In this document: positions 26,854 through 35,902 of the stretch, piece after piece
How positions within the stretch are numbered: the stretch's first letter is position 1
How the letters are laid out: each line of letters opens with the position of its first letter
Assembly: GCA_903908285.1 (NCBI GenBank)
Contig: CAIVRH010000035.1
Span: 44,794 to 108,793, forward strand
Origin: an uncultured candidate division Zixibacteria bacterium
GTDB lineage: Bacteria > Zixibacteria > MSB-5A5 > SM1-73
Length of the DNA stretch: 64,000 nucleotides
Direction: 5' to 3'
Program-made: the position numbers and the translations under genes
Notes under the pieces: generated by a model
The model's database searches: none
The model's input: the letters and a program-made list of their open reading frames with translations, nothing else
Told to the model about the DNA's origin: nothing

Positions 26854-29800
26854 ACCTCCCGTCTGTATGCATTAATCGTCCGGTTCTTTCGATAGTACTA
26901 TCCATGTTGATAGTCCTGTTCGGGGTTATCGGATACACCTATCTGGGGGTACGCGAGTATCCCAACGTCGATCCCCCGATCATCACGGTCAGCACTTCCT
27001 ATACTGGCGCCAACGCCGATGTTATCGAGTCACAGATCACCGAGCCTTTGGAAGAGTCGATCAACGGCATTGCAGGCATCCGCTCGCTTACCTCCTCCTC
27101 CAGCGACGGCAGAAGCAGGATCACCGTCGAGTTCGAGCTGGGGGTCGACATGGAAGCGGCGGCGAACGACGTGCGCGATAAGGTCTCCAGAACCGTACAC
27201 GACCTCCCAACGGATGTCGATCCTCCCACCGTTTCCAAATCCGATGCGGATGCAAACCCGATCGTGGCGCTTACTCTCCGCAGCGACAAGCGCAACCTGC
27301 TGGAGCTTACGGCCTTTGCCAACGATATTTTCAAGGAGCGGCTACAGACCATACCCGGGGTGAGTGAGGTAGGAGTCTGGGGCGAAAAAAGGTACGCCAT
27401 CAAATTGTTGATCGATCCGGCGCGTCTGGCTTCGCAGGGTTTGACCCCCTTGGACGTAAAGAATGCTTTGGACCTGGAGAATGTTGAGCTTCCCTCGGGT
27501 CGTATCGAAGGTTATAACACCGAGCTGCCCATCCGGACATTCGGACGTTTGTCCACACCGGAAGAATTCAACGATCTGCTCATCAAGGAATCGAACGGAT
27601 CGGTGGTCCGGTTCCGAGACGTGGGCAGAGCGGTACTGACCGCGGAAAACGAACGTTCTATCATGCTGGGCAACGGAGGTGTTCCCATGTTAGCGGTTAT
27701 GTTGATTCCCCAGTCCGGATCGAACCAGATCGCCATCGCCGATGCGTTCTACGCCCGTCTGGAGCAGATCAAAAAAGATCTGCCGGATGATATCAAGGTC
27801 ACAGTGGCTATGGATGCTACCCAGAATATCCGCAAAGCCATATCCGAAGTGGTCGAAACCCTGTTGATCGCTTTTTTCCTGGTGCTGTTGGTGATTTTCA
27901 TTTTCCTGCGCCATTGGCGCACCACCATCATTCCCATGCTGGCCATTCCGATTTCCTTGATCGGCGCCTTCTTCATCATGTACATTGCCGGATTTTCGAT
28001 CAATATCCTCACTTTACTGGCCGTAGTTTTGTCCACCGGCATCGTGGTGGACGATGCCATTGTGGTGCTGGAAAATATTTACAAGAGAATCGAGAAAGGC
28101 ATGAACCCGCTAGAAGCGGGCTTTACCGGATCGAAGGAGATTTACTTCGCCATCATCTCCACCACCATCACTTTGGCCTCCGTGTTCCTTCCCATAATGT
28201 TCTTATCCGGACTCACCGGGCGGCTGTTCCGGGAATTCGGGGTGGTGGTAGCAGGAGCAGTATTGATCTCCGCATTCGTTTCCCTCACCCTGACCCCGAT
28301 GATGAGCGCGCGAATCTTGCATAAAACCAAGCACGAGAACAAGCTTTTTGCATTGAGCGAGAAATGGTTCAACCGGCTGGTTTCCGGGTATCACCGAACC
28401 CTGAGTCTATTCATCTCCAAAAGATGGCTGGCGCCGGTGATCATGGCAGTCTCGGTGTTGATCATCTTTGGGGTGGGATCGCGGCTCCGTTCGGAGCTGG
28501 CGCCCATGGAGGACAAAAGCCGGCTGATGGTCAGCTCCACCGCACCCGAGGGGACATCCTATGAAGCGATGTATGCCTACATGGGAAAGATTCTGGCCAT
28601 CGTCGACACCCTGCCGGAGAAGGATGTTATCATGTCGGTGATCGGAGGTGGGATGGGTGGGGGATCGAATTCCGGATTTGTCAGATTCACCCTGGTGCCC
28701 CCTAATGAGCGAAAGCGCAGCCAGCAGGAGATTGCGGATGCGCTTACCAAAGAGCTCAGGAATTATACCTTTGCCCGGTCCTACGTGACCCAGGAGCAGA
28801 CCATTGGAGGAGGCCGGGGGAGAGGTTTTCCGGTGCAATATGTGATCCAGGCGCCGACTTTGGATAAACTGAAGGATGCATTGCCCCGCTTTATGGACAA
28901 AGTCCAGGCCGATTCGGTATTTCAGGTAGCGGACCTGGATATGAAATTCACCAAGCCGGAACTGACCGTCGAGATCGACCGGGACCGGACACAGGCGCTG
29001 GGGGTTACGGTCAGTGATATTGCCCAGACTTTGCAGCTTTTTTTCAGCGGACAGCAATATGGGGATTTCGTCATGGACGGAAAGCAGTATCCGGTGATTG
29101 CGCAGGCAGACCGGGCGAACCGGGATGAGCCTTTGGATTTAAGCTCCATCTACGTCCGCAACAGCCGCGGAGAGTTGATCCAACTTGACAACATGGTGAC
29201 TCTCTCCTACCGAAGCAGTCCTCCCCAGCTCTATCATTACAACCGTTATGTATCTGCCACGGTATCGGCTTCCACCTCGAAGGGTTTCACTCTGGGTGAT
29301 GGGATCAACGAGATGGATAAGATCGCCAAAGGCACTTTGGACGAGACGTTTACCACCACTTTGGCCGGTACTGCCAAGGAATATGCGGAAAGCTCCAACA
29401 CTTTGGTCTTCGCGTTCTTATTGGCTTTGATTTTGGTATATCTGGTTCTCTCGGCACAGTTCGAAAGTTTTCGCGACCCATTGATTATCATGTTCACCGT
29501 TCCTCTGGCGCTGGCCGGGGCGGTTTTGTCGCTCTGGCTGTTCGGACAGACCTTGAACATCTTCAGCCAGATAGGAATCATCGCTTTAGTGGGGATCGTA
29601 ACCAAAAACGGCATCCTGATCGTTGAATTTGCCAATCAGCGCAAAGCCAAAGGATTAACCATCCGGGAAGCGGTGATCGACGCGGCTTCCCAACGATTCC
29701 GGCCGATATTGATGACCAGCTTAGCTACTGTTTTCGGTGTCCTGCCGATTGCTTTAGCCCTTGGCGCTGCCGCCAAAAGCCGGGTATCGATGGGAATTGT

Positions 29801-29936
29801 GATCATCGGCGGGCTTCTGTTTTCTTTGGGTTTAACCCTCTTTATCATCCCCGCACTTTATACCTATCTATCCAGCGCAAAAGGCCATATTGAAGTTTCG
29901 GAATCAAAGACGGACGAAATGATAAGTACCTTGTAG
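26850..29936 (+). CDS. RND efflux pump, inner-membrane permease (AcrB/MdtB family)
   Basis: The 1028-residue protein has the usual length and layout: N-terminal helix, periplasmic loop beginning VREYPNVDPPIITV, second periplasmic domain and 12 membrane helices. The proton-relay acidic pair is visible in GIVVDDAIVVLENI (helix 4), and the mirror half has GIVTKNGILIVEFANQ. It should drive proton-coupled export of drugs, detergents or lipids together with the adaptor encoded just upstream, whose stop codon it overlaps. The substrate cannot be read from the sequence. Confidence 0.96.
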   Translation: MNLPSVCINRPVLSIVLSMLIVLFGVIGYTYLGVREYPNVDPPIITVSTSYTGANADVIESQITEPLEESINGIAGIRSLTSSSSDGRSRITVEFELGVDMEAAANDVRDKVSRTVHDLPTDVDPPTVSKSDADANPIVALTLRSDKRNLLELTAFANDIFKERLQTIPGVSEVGVWGEKRYAIKLLIDPARLASQGLTPLDVKNALDLENVELPSGRIEGYNTELPIRTFGRLSTPEEFNDLLIKESNGSVVRFRDVGRAVLTAENERSIMLGNGGVPMLAVMLIPQSGSNQIAIADAFYARLEQIKKDLPDDIKVTVAMDATQNIRKAISEVVETLLIAFFLVLLVIFIFLRHWRTTIIPMLAIPISLIGAFFIMYIAGFSINILTLLAVVLSTGIVVDDAIVVLENIYKRIEKGMNPLEAGFTGSKEIYFAIISTTITLASVFLPIMFLSGLTGRLFREFGVVVAGAVLISAFVSLTLTPMMSARILHKTKHENKLFALSEKWFNRLVSGYHRTLSLFISKRWLAPVIMAVSVLIIFGVGSRLRSELAPMEDKSRLMVSSTAPEGTSYEAMYAYMGKILAIVDTLPEKDVIMSVIGGGMGGGSNSGFVRFTLVPPNERKRSQQEIADALTKELRNYTFARSYVTQEQTIGGGRGRGFPVQYVIQAPTLDKLKDALPRFMDKVQADSVFQVADLDMKFTKPELTVEIDRDRTQALGVTVSDIAQTLQLFFSGQQYGDFVMDGKQYPVIAQADRANRDEPLDLSSIYVRNSRGELIQLDNMVTLSYRSSPPQLYHYNRYVSATVSASTSKGFTLGDGINEMDKIAKGTLDETFTTTLAGTAKEYAESSNTLVFAFLLALILVYLVLSAQFESFRDPLIIMFTVPLALAGAVLSLWLFGQTLNIFSQIGIIALVGIVTKNGILIVEFANQRKAKGLTIREAVIDAASQRFRPILMTSLATVFGVLPIALALGAAAKSRVSMGIVIIGGLLFSLGLTLFIIPALYTYLSSAKGHIEVSESKTDEMISTL

Positions 29937-29959
29937 TTACTTACTTTTACCGCTCATCG

Positions 29960-30276
29960 CATTATTCCTTATTACTATTCTGGTCAAACTGCTATTTAGA
30001 AAAAACTAGCGTGAAAATCTTAAGAGCACACCATTTCCGCCAGAATGGGTGTAGCTATCTTTTTCACCATTGAAGTTGTTGTGAGAATACGCTCTCCGGT
30101 AGGAATGATATTATGGATGCTTACGGTGTAACCAATCTGGCAGAGTTTTTTGCGATAGCTACCGAAACTTTCTTTGAAAGACCTAAACAAATGAAACTCT
30201 CCCACCCTGAACTGTATGAAGACCTGAAAAGTCATCACGGGCTGGACCCATTGAAATGGTTTGATGGTGGGGAGTA
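29960..30276 (+). pseudogene. mtfA: Decayed second copy of the MtfA-like peptidase gene
   Basis: Both ends of the intact gene at 18469-19326 are recognisable. The N-terminal membrane segment reads A-L-F-L-I-T-I-L then a stop; a short TPFPPEW block is interrupted by a stop; then, after a large deletion, the C-terminal 57 codons read in frame from NDIMDAYGVTNLAEFFAI to a TAA at 30274 (compare DIMDAYGATNPAEFFAV in the intact copy). The zinc-binding HEFAHQLD region is missing, so it cannot be an active peptidase. The sequence after it (ggtgcc-tgcgc, then the hairpin repeat) also resembles the region downstream of the intact gene, so the whole block was probably duplicated and then decayed. Confidence 0.8.
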
Positions 30277-30307
30277 AAGCTTCGGTTAGGTGCCCTGCGC
30301 TTGTGAC

Positions 30308-30348
30308 AAATGAATAGTGTCAAGAAACCAAGGTTCCTGATTTCCTAC
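30308..30348. repeat. Hairpin repeat, copy 2
   Basis: It starts aaatgaatagtgtcaag and ends ggttcctgatttcctac, overlapping the stop codon of the minus-strand gene at 30345. It is related to the copies at 19854 and 33298. Confidence 0.5.
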
Positions 30349-31052
30349 TGATTACTCTTTTTTAGTGTCGTTGCAATTGTAGCAACGACCTCCTCCACTT
30401 GATAGTCAAAATACCTTGAGGCTTCCCGCATGGTTGATATCGATAGGACGAGAAGGATAAAAGCTGCAGGAATACCGAGAACTAACGGAAGATGCGGTAA
30501 TCTGTTCACCCCCAATGTTGAAGAAAGCACCAAAGCAAACCATAGGAGGAGGGAAATTGTAACGCCATCATAAGTCGCCGCCATAACCCAATAGCGCTTT
30601 AGGAGTTGGAGTGACGGTGTAACAACCTCATTATGTCGCACTTCAGCCCAAAGGCGTACGTATAAACGCCAACTACCACGTGCACTTGTGCATTCGAGAT
30701 ATGTTTTATAAGGTTTTTCATCTGCTAATCCATGAGCTTCCAAAATACTCCTAAATTTATTGTCAAAATCGTCATAACTATTCTTACGACGAAATTTCTG
30801 TACAACTACTTGACGAAGCCATCGTCCTGCAGCAAACGAAACTAAACCAGAAATATATGCACCTATGATTCCGAGCAGAAAACCAAGCTTAGTTTGAAGG
30901 GCTGGCAAGAAGTCTAAGCCGAGAAAATGGGTTGCAAGGACAACTGCTGATCCTGTGGCAATGCCGGAAATAAAGAAGGAAAGGTCGAAGATGTCGAAAA
31001 AGTCACCGATCTTCATAAATAGAAGTTTGAGAGCGTCACCAAGTTCTTTCAT
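30345..31052 (-). CDS. Four-segment membrane protein of unknown function
   Basis: The 235-residue protein has two hydrophobic segments near the N-terminus (FFISGIATGSAVVLATHFLG and GFLLGIIGAYISGLVSFAAG), a basic/polar middle of about 85 residues (RKNSYDDFDNKF, RLYVRLWAEVRHNE), and two more segments (ISLLLWFALVLSSTLGV, LVLGIPAAFILLVLSI) before a polar tail. No family is recognised. It is the last of four minus-strand genes in an accessory block. Such four-helix proteins often accompany defence genes, but that role here is only a possibility. Confidence 0.7.
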   Translation of the reverse strand: MKELGDALKLLFMKIGDFFDIFDLSFFISGIATGSAVVLATHFLGLDFLPALQTKLGFLLGIIGAYISGLVSFAAGRWLRQVVVQKFRRKNSYDDFDNKFRSILEAHGLADEKPYKTYLECTSARGSWRLYVRLWAEVRHNEVVTPSLQLLKRYWVMAATYDGVTISLLLWFALVLSSTLGVNRLPHLPLVLGIPAAFILLVLSISTMREASRYFDYQVEEVVATIATTLKKSNQ

Positions 31053-31156
31053 GTCTGAAGTATCCCTCTTTAGTATCTAATAACAGGCTTTATCCGTGGG
31101 AAAATTACACATGCAATTTCCAACGATTGAACCTGCGCTATTTTTCAGGTGAAATA

Positions 31157-31235
31157 GTCAGCCTTGCATGTCAGATCCCTTGCCCACCTGACAAAGGACC
31201 AATATAATAAGAACGGGACTCGTTGCTTACTAACA
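31157..31235. repeat. Hairpin repeat, diverged copies in the gap after the TPR/TIR-like gene
   Basis: The gap contains agtcagccttgcatgtcag ... cacctgacaa (31157-31193) and acgggactcgttgcttact (31213-31231), the latter close to the right half of the copy at 33298-33340. Both lie downstream of the minus-strand gene that ends at 31267. Confidence 0.35.
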
Positions 31236-31266
31236 AGTGATAATACTATAGGCGATAATCGCCCTA

Positions 31267-32697
31267 TTAGACCAACATATATTGGGGTACAGGATAACCA
31301 CGTCCCCATATCACTTCAAAGTGATATATAAAAGATTCAGTGACACCAGCTTGCTGTGTATCCAGTACAAAATGGATATTCCGTCTGGACCTTGTGACGG
31401 TCGAAACTACTGCAGTTACTATCTTCCTGTCGAATCTAAATGTGATCTGAGTTGGGAGATCATCATAAAGACGGATTGAGAAACGATCGGAGAACTGACT
31501 TCCGATTTCATTTAGTTTTTTGAGATTTTCCCTAAGTTCCTTTCGGTATGAATAAGTGTTGATATTGAGTTGCCTTGCCCTTCTTGAAACAAGATCGCTT
31601 TCAGGATCCATAGTCAAAAACCTTATCTGGAGAACAGGATGGTCCGTCATAGTACGAACTAAGCTCTTCGTATACTTCGGACTCAGGAAATCACTGACAT
31701 TGGTGGTGTATATGTCGATACCCTCCCTGGTATCTCTGATGAGACCATCAATATCTACTGCTTGCCTATGACGATATGCGTTAACGGTGAATTCATCAAG
31801 TTGCACTCTTGCATCTATAATAGCCGTGACATCGATGATATATCGGGCCAGACGCGATGAGAGCTCACGCAGAGCCCTCAATTTGTAAGGTATATAGTAC
31901 CATCCTTTGACATCAGCAAGTTCATGTCTAGGTGTTCGAGTAATGTGGATTGCTCTCTTGTCCAAAGCCCTAGCGTACCCAAGTTCGTACAGAACATTAG
32001 GATTGGCTCCAGTGAGATCTGCAATAATGAAATCGGCATCTTGTAGTTTCTTCCTTACGTTATCCCATAATCTCAGATCCTTTAAGCTGTAATCAGCTCT
32101 GTCAAACTTCAAAGTGATTTTTGAGTTTCTAAATTTGTTGATTGTTGATTGTATTCCATGTTTGTATATGCGATTTGCATCCTTATCAAATGGCATAGCA
32201 ACGAAGCATGTGTACTTCTTTTGTTCTTCGATATCCTGAATTATCTCAGGCATAGTCAGGACAAGTGGTTTCGCCATCAATCTACGCAACCTTGGTTTTA
32301 GCTTATTGACTTCTGTAGATCTCACACGTTCTTTAGGTGGCACTATAACCTCCTTTTGTTTTTTGCGATCCGGCTGAAAATAAACCTGCTTTAGTAAATC
32401 TCGTAATTCTGTAACTATTTCTAACGGAGGATCGCCCATTAAACCCTTCTCGATTAGTTTTTCTGCACCTTTCTTATCAGAGCAATCGAGAGCTAACGAT
32501 GCTGCACTCCTGTATAAGATTGACCTTGTTGGTTCAAGTTCAAAATTAGTTTCGAGTAATTCAGCAGCATTACGCTCCTTTTCATAAGCGGCTTCAAACA
32601 ACGGCCGAGCACTTTCAGTTTTCCCATGAGTTTGTTCTACAGCTGCCTTTTCGGCCAAACTCATAGCCTCACTATGAAGTTTTTGGACTTTATTCAT
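31267..32697 (-). CDS. TPR + deoxyribosyltransferase/TIR-like domain protein, putative effector
   Basis: This 476-residue protein has three parts. Residues 1-108 are an all-helical TPR/MIT-like segment (ESARPLFEAAYEKERNAAELL). Residues about 160-290 match the nucleoside 2-deoxyribosyltransferase (DRHyd) / TIR-like fold: YTCFVAMPFD, ADFIIADLTGANPNVLYELG with Glu238 in the position of the catalytic Glu, and a basic HITRTPRHEL. Residues about 315-476 form an unassigned alpha/beta domain (EGIDIYTTNVSDFLSP ... IRFLTMDPESDLVSRRAR) like those at the C-terminus of some sensor proteins. DRHyd and TIR enzymes cleave N-glycosidic bonds, sometimes in NAD or nucleotides during antiphage defence. Activity here is an inference. 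It overlaps the upstream 186-residue gene by 4 bases. Confidence 0.85.
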   Translation of the reverse strand: MNKVQKLHSEAMSLAEKAAVEQTHGKTESARPLFEAAYEKERNAAELLETNFELEPTRSILYRSAASLALDCSDKKGAEKLIEKGLMGDPPLEIVTELRDLLKQVYFQPDRKKQKEVIVPPKERVRSTEVNKLKPRLRRLMAKPLVLTMPEIIQDIEEQKKYTCFVAMPFDKDANRIYKHGIQSTINKFRNSKITLKFDRADYSLKDLRLWDNVRKKLQDADFIIADLTGANPNVLYELGYARALDKRAIHITRTPRHELADVKGWYYIPYKLRALRELSSRLARYIIDVTAIIDARVQLDEFTVNAYRHRQAVDIDGLIRDTREGIDIYTTNVSDFLSPKYTKSLVRTMTDHPVLQIRFLTMDPESDLVSRRARQLNINTYSYRKELRENLKKLNEIGSQFSDRFSIRLYDDLPTQITFRFDRKIVTAVVSTVTRSRRNIHFVLDTQQAGVTESFIYHFEVIWGRGYPVPQYMLV

Positions 32698-33254
32698 CTG
32701 TATTTGAATCTTGTTCTAGGTGAACTAAATTCCACTACAGCAATCACACCAGGGAATATACCATTTGAACGTTTTATTTGTCCTTCTTTTCTCTTAACTC
32801 TTGTCAATATTTCATTTTCAGTTCCAGACCTTATTCCTGACACCTCCAATCTTGCTTTATCTTGAAACAATTGACCTTCAGCATCCTTTTTCCCCAGCCA
32901 GTAATCAAACCCTGTACCTTTTTTTGATCTTTCAACTACAGTATAATCAGTCAATTCTGCAATAAGCAATGCTGCTAGTCCATATGCACCATATTCTGTT
33001 GCAACTTCAACGTCATTCCAAGTCCTTTTGCATTGATCAGCATTCTCAGACTCTCGCCATTTTAATTTCAGATTGTGATGACATTCACCATCGAGGCGTA
33101 ATAGCACCCCTTGCTTATGATCCTTACTCACAAGGCAAAATATAGCAGCTTCAGCAAGACATGCTCCCATTTTTGGAGTGATTCCAGGCATGCCATTCTC
33201 GAGGTTACTAATATTTAACAAATCGGTACGCTCATTGTAAAAATCAAATGCCAC
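32694..33254 (-). CDS. Putative PD-(D/E)xK-like nuclease, partner of the TPR/TIR-like protein
   Basis: The 186-residue protein has no named family that I can assign. The segment GFDYWLG (Asp117) ... ARLEVSGI (Glu137) ... RVKRKEGQI (Lys154/Lys156, Gln159) has the order and spacing of an acidic-acidic-Lys nuclease core followed by a Q, and it ends with an IAVVEFSSP strand. This suggests a restriction-endonuclease-like fold but is not proof. Its stop overlaps the start of the downstream TPR/TIR-like gene (ATGA), so the two products are very likely made together. The N-terminus (DFYNERTDLLNISNLENGMPGI) has no signal peptide; the protein should be cytoplasmic. Confidence 0.75.
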   Translation of the reverse strand: MAFDFYNERTDLLNISNLENGMPGITPKMGACLAEAAIFCLVSKDHKQGVLLRLDGECHHNLKLKWRESENADQCKRTWNDVEVATEYGAYGLAALLIAELTDYTVVERSKKGTGFDYWLGKKDAEGQLFQDKARLEVSGIRSGTENEILTRVKRKEGQIKRSNGIFPGVIAVVEFSSPRTRFKYR

Positions 33255-33297
33255 TCAAATACCCCTACTATTATAGGTCATATAACTGGCGTACTTC

Positions 33298-33340
33298 ATA
33301 AATGAATTGCGTCAGGAGCACGGGACTCCTGGCTTACTTC
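33298..33340. repeat. Hairpin repeat, copy 3 (best preserved stem)
   Basis: It begins aaatgaattgc and holds GTCAGGAG facing CTCCTGGC, a near-perfect 8-bp stem with a short loop. It lies 10 bases after the stop codon of the minus-strand gene ending at 33351. Confidence 0.55.
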
Positions 33341-33350
33341 CAAAAAAACA

Positions 33351-34427
33351 TCAGGATACTTTAATTTGTTGCGATTTAAAATATAATTCCAATAATTTTG
33401 TTTTCCAGTCTTGTGATTCTTTGATTTTTTCATCACTTATCGTCTTCATGAGCGGGATTCCATGATGAATCCTTTTGCTTATTTTGGTTACTTCATGAAT
33501 CTCTATAGGTCTTATTTGAAAAGATTGTGAGAGCGGGAGAACAGAAATATTCAACATCTGTGGTGTACATTTGCTGTAGTAATCATTTTTAATTTCAGAA
33601 AGAATTTTATACGCATCTTCACGATTTCTCTGATATGTGGCTGCAAATTTTGACAGTTTTCCTGAGTATTCATTGCTAAAAGAACCAATAGAACCAAGCC
33701 AATCTGAAACTTTTTCTTGTGCAGTATCATCCACAACTATCACGTGATCCAGACTTGATATAAACGCTGAACCCAAAATATTCCTATAAAGGACGTTGAG
33801 ACTAATTAAGACATCAAAAGCTTGATTAACAGGACAATCTTGTTCATCTGATTTATTCAAAGCCCTCAAACCTTCAAAGTATTCATCACGAATACTAAAG
33901 CTAAATGATGTTTCTGCATTTTGCTCTACGACAAAATGACGTCTTGAATAAAACATTTCTGGTTCAGTTTTTATATCTTTTCCTTTAAAATACATAAAAG
34001 AATCTACGAGAACTGCGGCACCGTTTCCAATATTCTTCATTTTTATCATTGAACAAAAATCAACCACCAAACTTACTGTTCCATCTTCAGGGGACACAAC
34101 AATTCTAGGAGACACTATACCACTATCAATAATTTCTAGATTCGGAAGAGGTTGAATTTGTAGTTGGCGCTGCTTTTGCAACTCAATAATTTGACGATTT
34201 GTATATATAACATAGAAGGTTGTAAGAAAGAAAATACCTAGAGTAGAGATACCAGCAAGATATGAGGTAAAATTAATCACGGTCTGAGGTTTGAATATAA
34301 AATAAATTATAATCGAAGAAATGATTAGCAGCAAAGCGATCATGAAAAGGATTGTTTCTAATTTCAATCTTTTAAACATCACAGAGAAATCCAATCTCCT
34401 AATCATACGCTTAAGGACGATAGCCAT
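33351..34427 (-). CDS. Membrane-anchored protein of unknown function
   Basis: The 358-residue protein has two hydrophobic segments at the N-terminus (LFMIALLLIISSIIIYFIF and LAGISTLGIFFLTTFYVIYT) followed by a short helical linker (NRQIIELQKQRQLQIQ) and a soluble domain of about 270 residues with alternating strands (IKMKNIGNGAAVLVDSF). This plan of two helices plus an immunoglobulin-like soluble domain is common in uncharacterised accessory genes. I do not assign a function. It is the first of four minus-strand genes (34427 to 30345). Confidence 0.7.
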   Translation of the reverse strand: MAIVLKRMIRRLDFSVMFKRLKLETILFMIALLLIISSIIIYFIFKPQTVINFTSYLAGISTLGIFFLTTFYVIYTNRQIIELQKQRQLQIQPLPNLEIIDSGIVSPRIVVSPEDGTVSLVVDFCSMIKMKNIGNGAAVLVDSFMYFKGKDIKTEPEMFYSRRHFVVEQNAETSFSFSIRDEYFEGLRALNKSDEQDCPVNQAFDVLISLNVLYRNILGSAFISSLDHVIVVDDTAQEKVSDWLGSIGSFSNEYSGKLSKFAATYQRNREDAYKILSEIKNDYYSKCTPQMLNISVLPLSQSFQIRPIEIHEVTKISKRIHHGIPLMKTISDEKIKESQDWKTKLLELYFKSQQIKVS

Positions 34428-34945
34428 AGATTATTTGGTTTCATTATAAGAACCTTTGTCTGCCTTAGCATCAGTCAAAGACACCCAACTATATTACTCG
34501 CAATATTCATTCCCCAACCCGAGATGCCCCAGTATATATTGGAGGCCACCGATTCTCTGGGGCATTCCATTCAATTCATTAAGTTCATTATAGACATTTT
34601 TGCAATATTGTCAAGTATTTTTCTTGGTAATATCCCCAAGTGGTAAATATGTTTGTTTGCAGAGAAGCTTGAACCTCCTGTTTTCCCCTTGTTCCTTCTC
34701 CTGTCTTTGGCAGTTCAGGACCTTATAGCAGGGGAAGGCAAATCCCCCCTGATATCGAAGATCTGTAGGAAGGGGGGAAACACAAAGGGGGGGTAACATC
34801 GGAAGTAGAGGGTTTTCGATGTATCGCTTTCCACAAACCAATATCACCTCCGAGACGTTCTAATAATACAAGGCAATTGATTAAGCAAGGGGACGAAAAG
34901 CATTTAAACCACCGAAGTTCACAATTACAACATCTGATAGAGCAA
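34428..34945. other. Gap with a long hairpin and a dispersed repeat
   Basis: ATGCCCCAG (34524-34532) faces CTGGGGCAT (34557-34565), a perfect 9-bp stem with a 24-base loop and no T-run. A copy of the CCCCTGA..AAGGGGGGAAA repeat lies at 34743-34795. No supported gene. Confidence 0.5.
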
Positions 34946-35524
34946 ATGAACGTAAACTTAACAAAAGTAATATTGTGGTTATTCATCCTATTATTGATAT
35001 CTAACTTACCAGCCTTGCCTGCTGAATGTATTACAGAGGAATCGCATGCTAACAGGTATTTTAAAGCGGATTTGATTATTTATGGCGAGGTACTTTCTTG
35101 CACCACCGGTGTAATAAAAGATGAAAATACCCCTGGTGATAGCGGGTGGATCAATCGGAGAATCACCTCTCGAACCTCTTGCTTCGTGAGAGTCGACAGC
35201 GTGCTAAAAGGATATTGTCCCGATTCCATAATTGTGATTTTCTATGAAAATACTCAAAATTCGCGAAACAGATTTTGGGGATTGGACGATAGGGGAGAAT
35301 CACTCTATGTTGGAGAGATAGCAGCAATAGGAGCAGATGACAAAATCAACATTCCTTCCTTCGGTAATAAGTGGATAATTTTTCTTGTGGATAAAGATGG
35401 CGCCTTTTATTTCCTTTGGTATTCGGAGTATAATGGGGGAAATCTGAGCTTATATCGCAGGTTTGAGGATAAGGGGGAGGATTATTTTAGAAAGCATCCG
35501 TCCGAATTCTTTTTACAACAGTAA
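34946..35524 (+). CDS. Exported protein of unknown function
   Basis: From the ATG at 34946 the protein is 192 residues with a clear signal peptide (MNVNLTKVILWLFILLLISN, cleavage after LPALPA). The mature part has two cysteines early (AECITEES, LSCTTG), alternating strands and a WIIFLVDKDGAFYFLWYSEY block. The frame extends upstream to 34877, but the extra 23 residues would place the signal inside the protein, so I prefer the later start. No family is recognised. It probably sits in the periplasm or is secreted. Confidence 0.7.
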   Translation: MNVNLTKVILWLFILLLISNLPALPAECITEESHANRYFKADLIIYGEVLSCTTGVIKDENTPGDSGWINRRITSRTSCFVRVDSVLKGYCPDSIIVIFYENTQNSRNRFWGLDDRGESLYVGEIAAIGADDKINIPSFGNKWIIFLVDKDGAFYFLWYSEYNGGNLSLYRRFEDKGEDYFRKHPSEFFLQQ

Positions 35525-35600
35525 ATCTTCAAAAATTTTCTGAACTTCCCTACTGTCAGGTGACCTCTTCTTAAAGGGACAAGAAAAGCAACCCCCTGAA

Positions 35601-35758
35601 TCCCCTTCAGGGTGAATCCTTTCCTTCGACACTGAGTCTCAGGACGAAGTGCAGGATGAACCCCTTGTCAGAGGGATTTAATTTTTCTCCCCTGACTTAA
35701 GATCCTGAACCCGCCAAAGGCGGGAGAAGGAATAAGGGGGGAAATACAAATGTGGGGT
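35601..35758. repeat. Composite dispersed repeats after the exported-protein gene
   Basis: The block 35601-35664 (ccccttcagggtgaatcc, ttccttcgac, tgagtctcagga, cgaag, gcaggatgaacccc) recurs at 52094-52160. It is followed by a copy of the CCCCTGA..AAGGGGGGAAA repeat (35688-35758). These fill most of the gap 35525-35902. Confidence 0.55.
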
Positions 35759-35777
35759 TCAAATATGTCCGTCATGT

Positions 35778-35838
35778 AAAATTACTACGGGGTGCCGTCA
35801 CCTAAGAATTCTCTTCATACAGGTGGAGACACCCCGTA
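35778..35838 (-). terminator. Possible terminator of the 147-residue secreted-protein gene
   Basis: TACGGGGTG (35786-35794) faces CACCCCGTA (35830-35838), a 9-bp stem, with an inner CACCT/AGGTG pair. On the minus strand it lies about 65 bases after the stop at 35903 and is followed by a short TTTT. Confidence 0.4.
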
Positions 35839-35902
35839 CATCACTTTGGTCTTTCCGGGACGGCTGAGTCAGGTTGCGATCGCCTGCTCACACTTCAACA
35901 GT

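Noticed and set aside
19854..33340. Integron (attC) interpretation of the hairpin repeats
   Set aside because: Copies lack clear GTTRRRY/RYYYAAC core sites and no integrase is present; kept as a weaker alternative in the findings.
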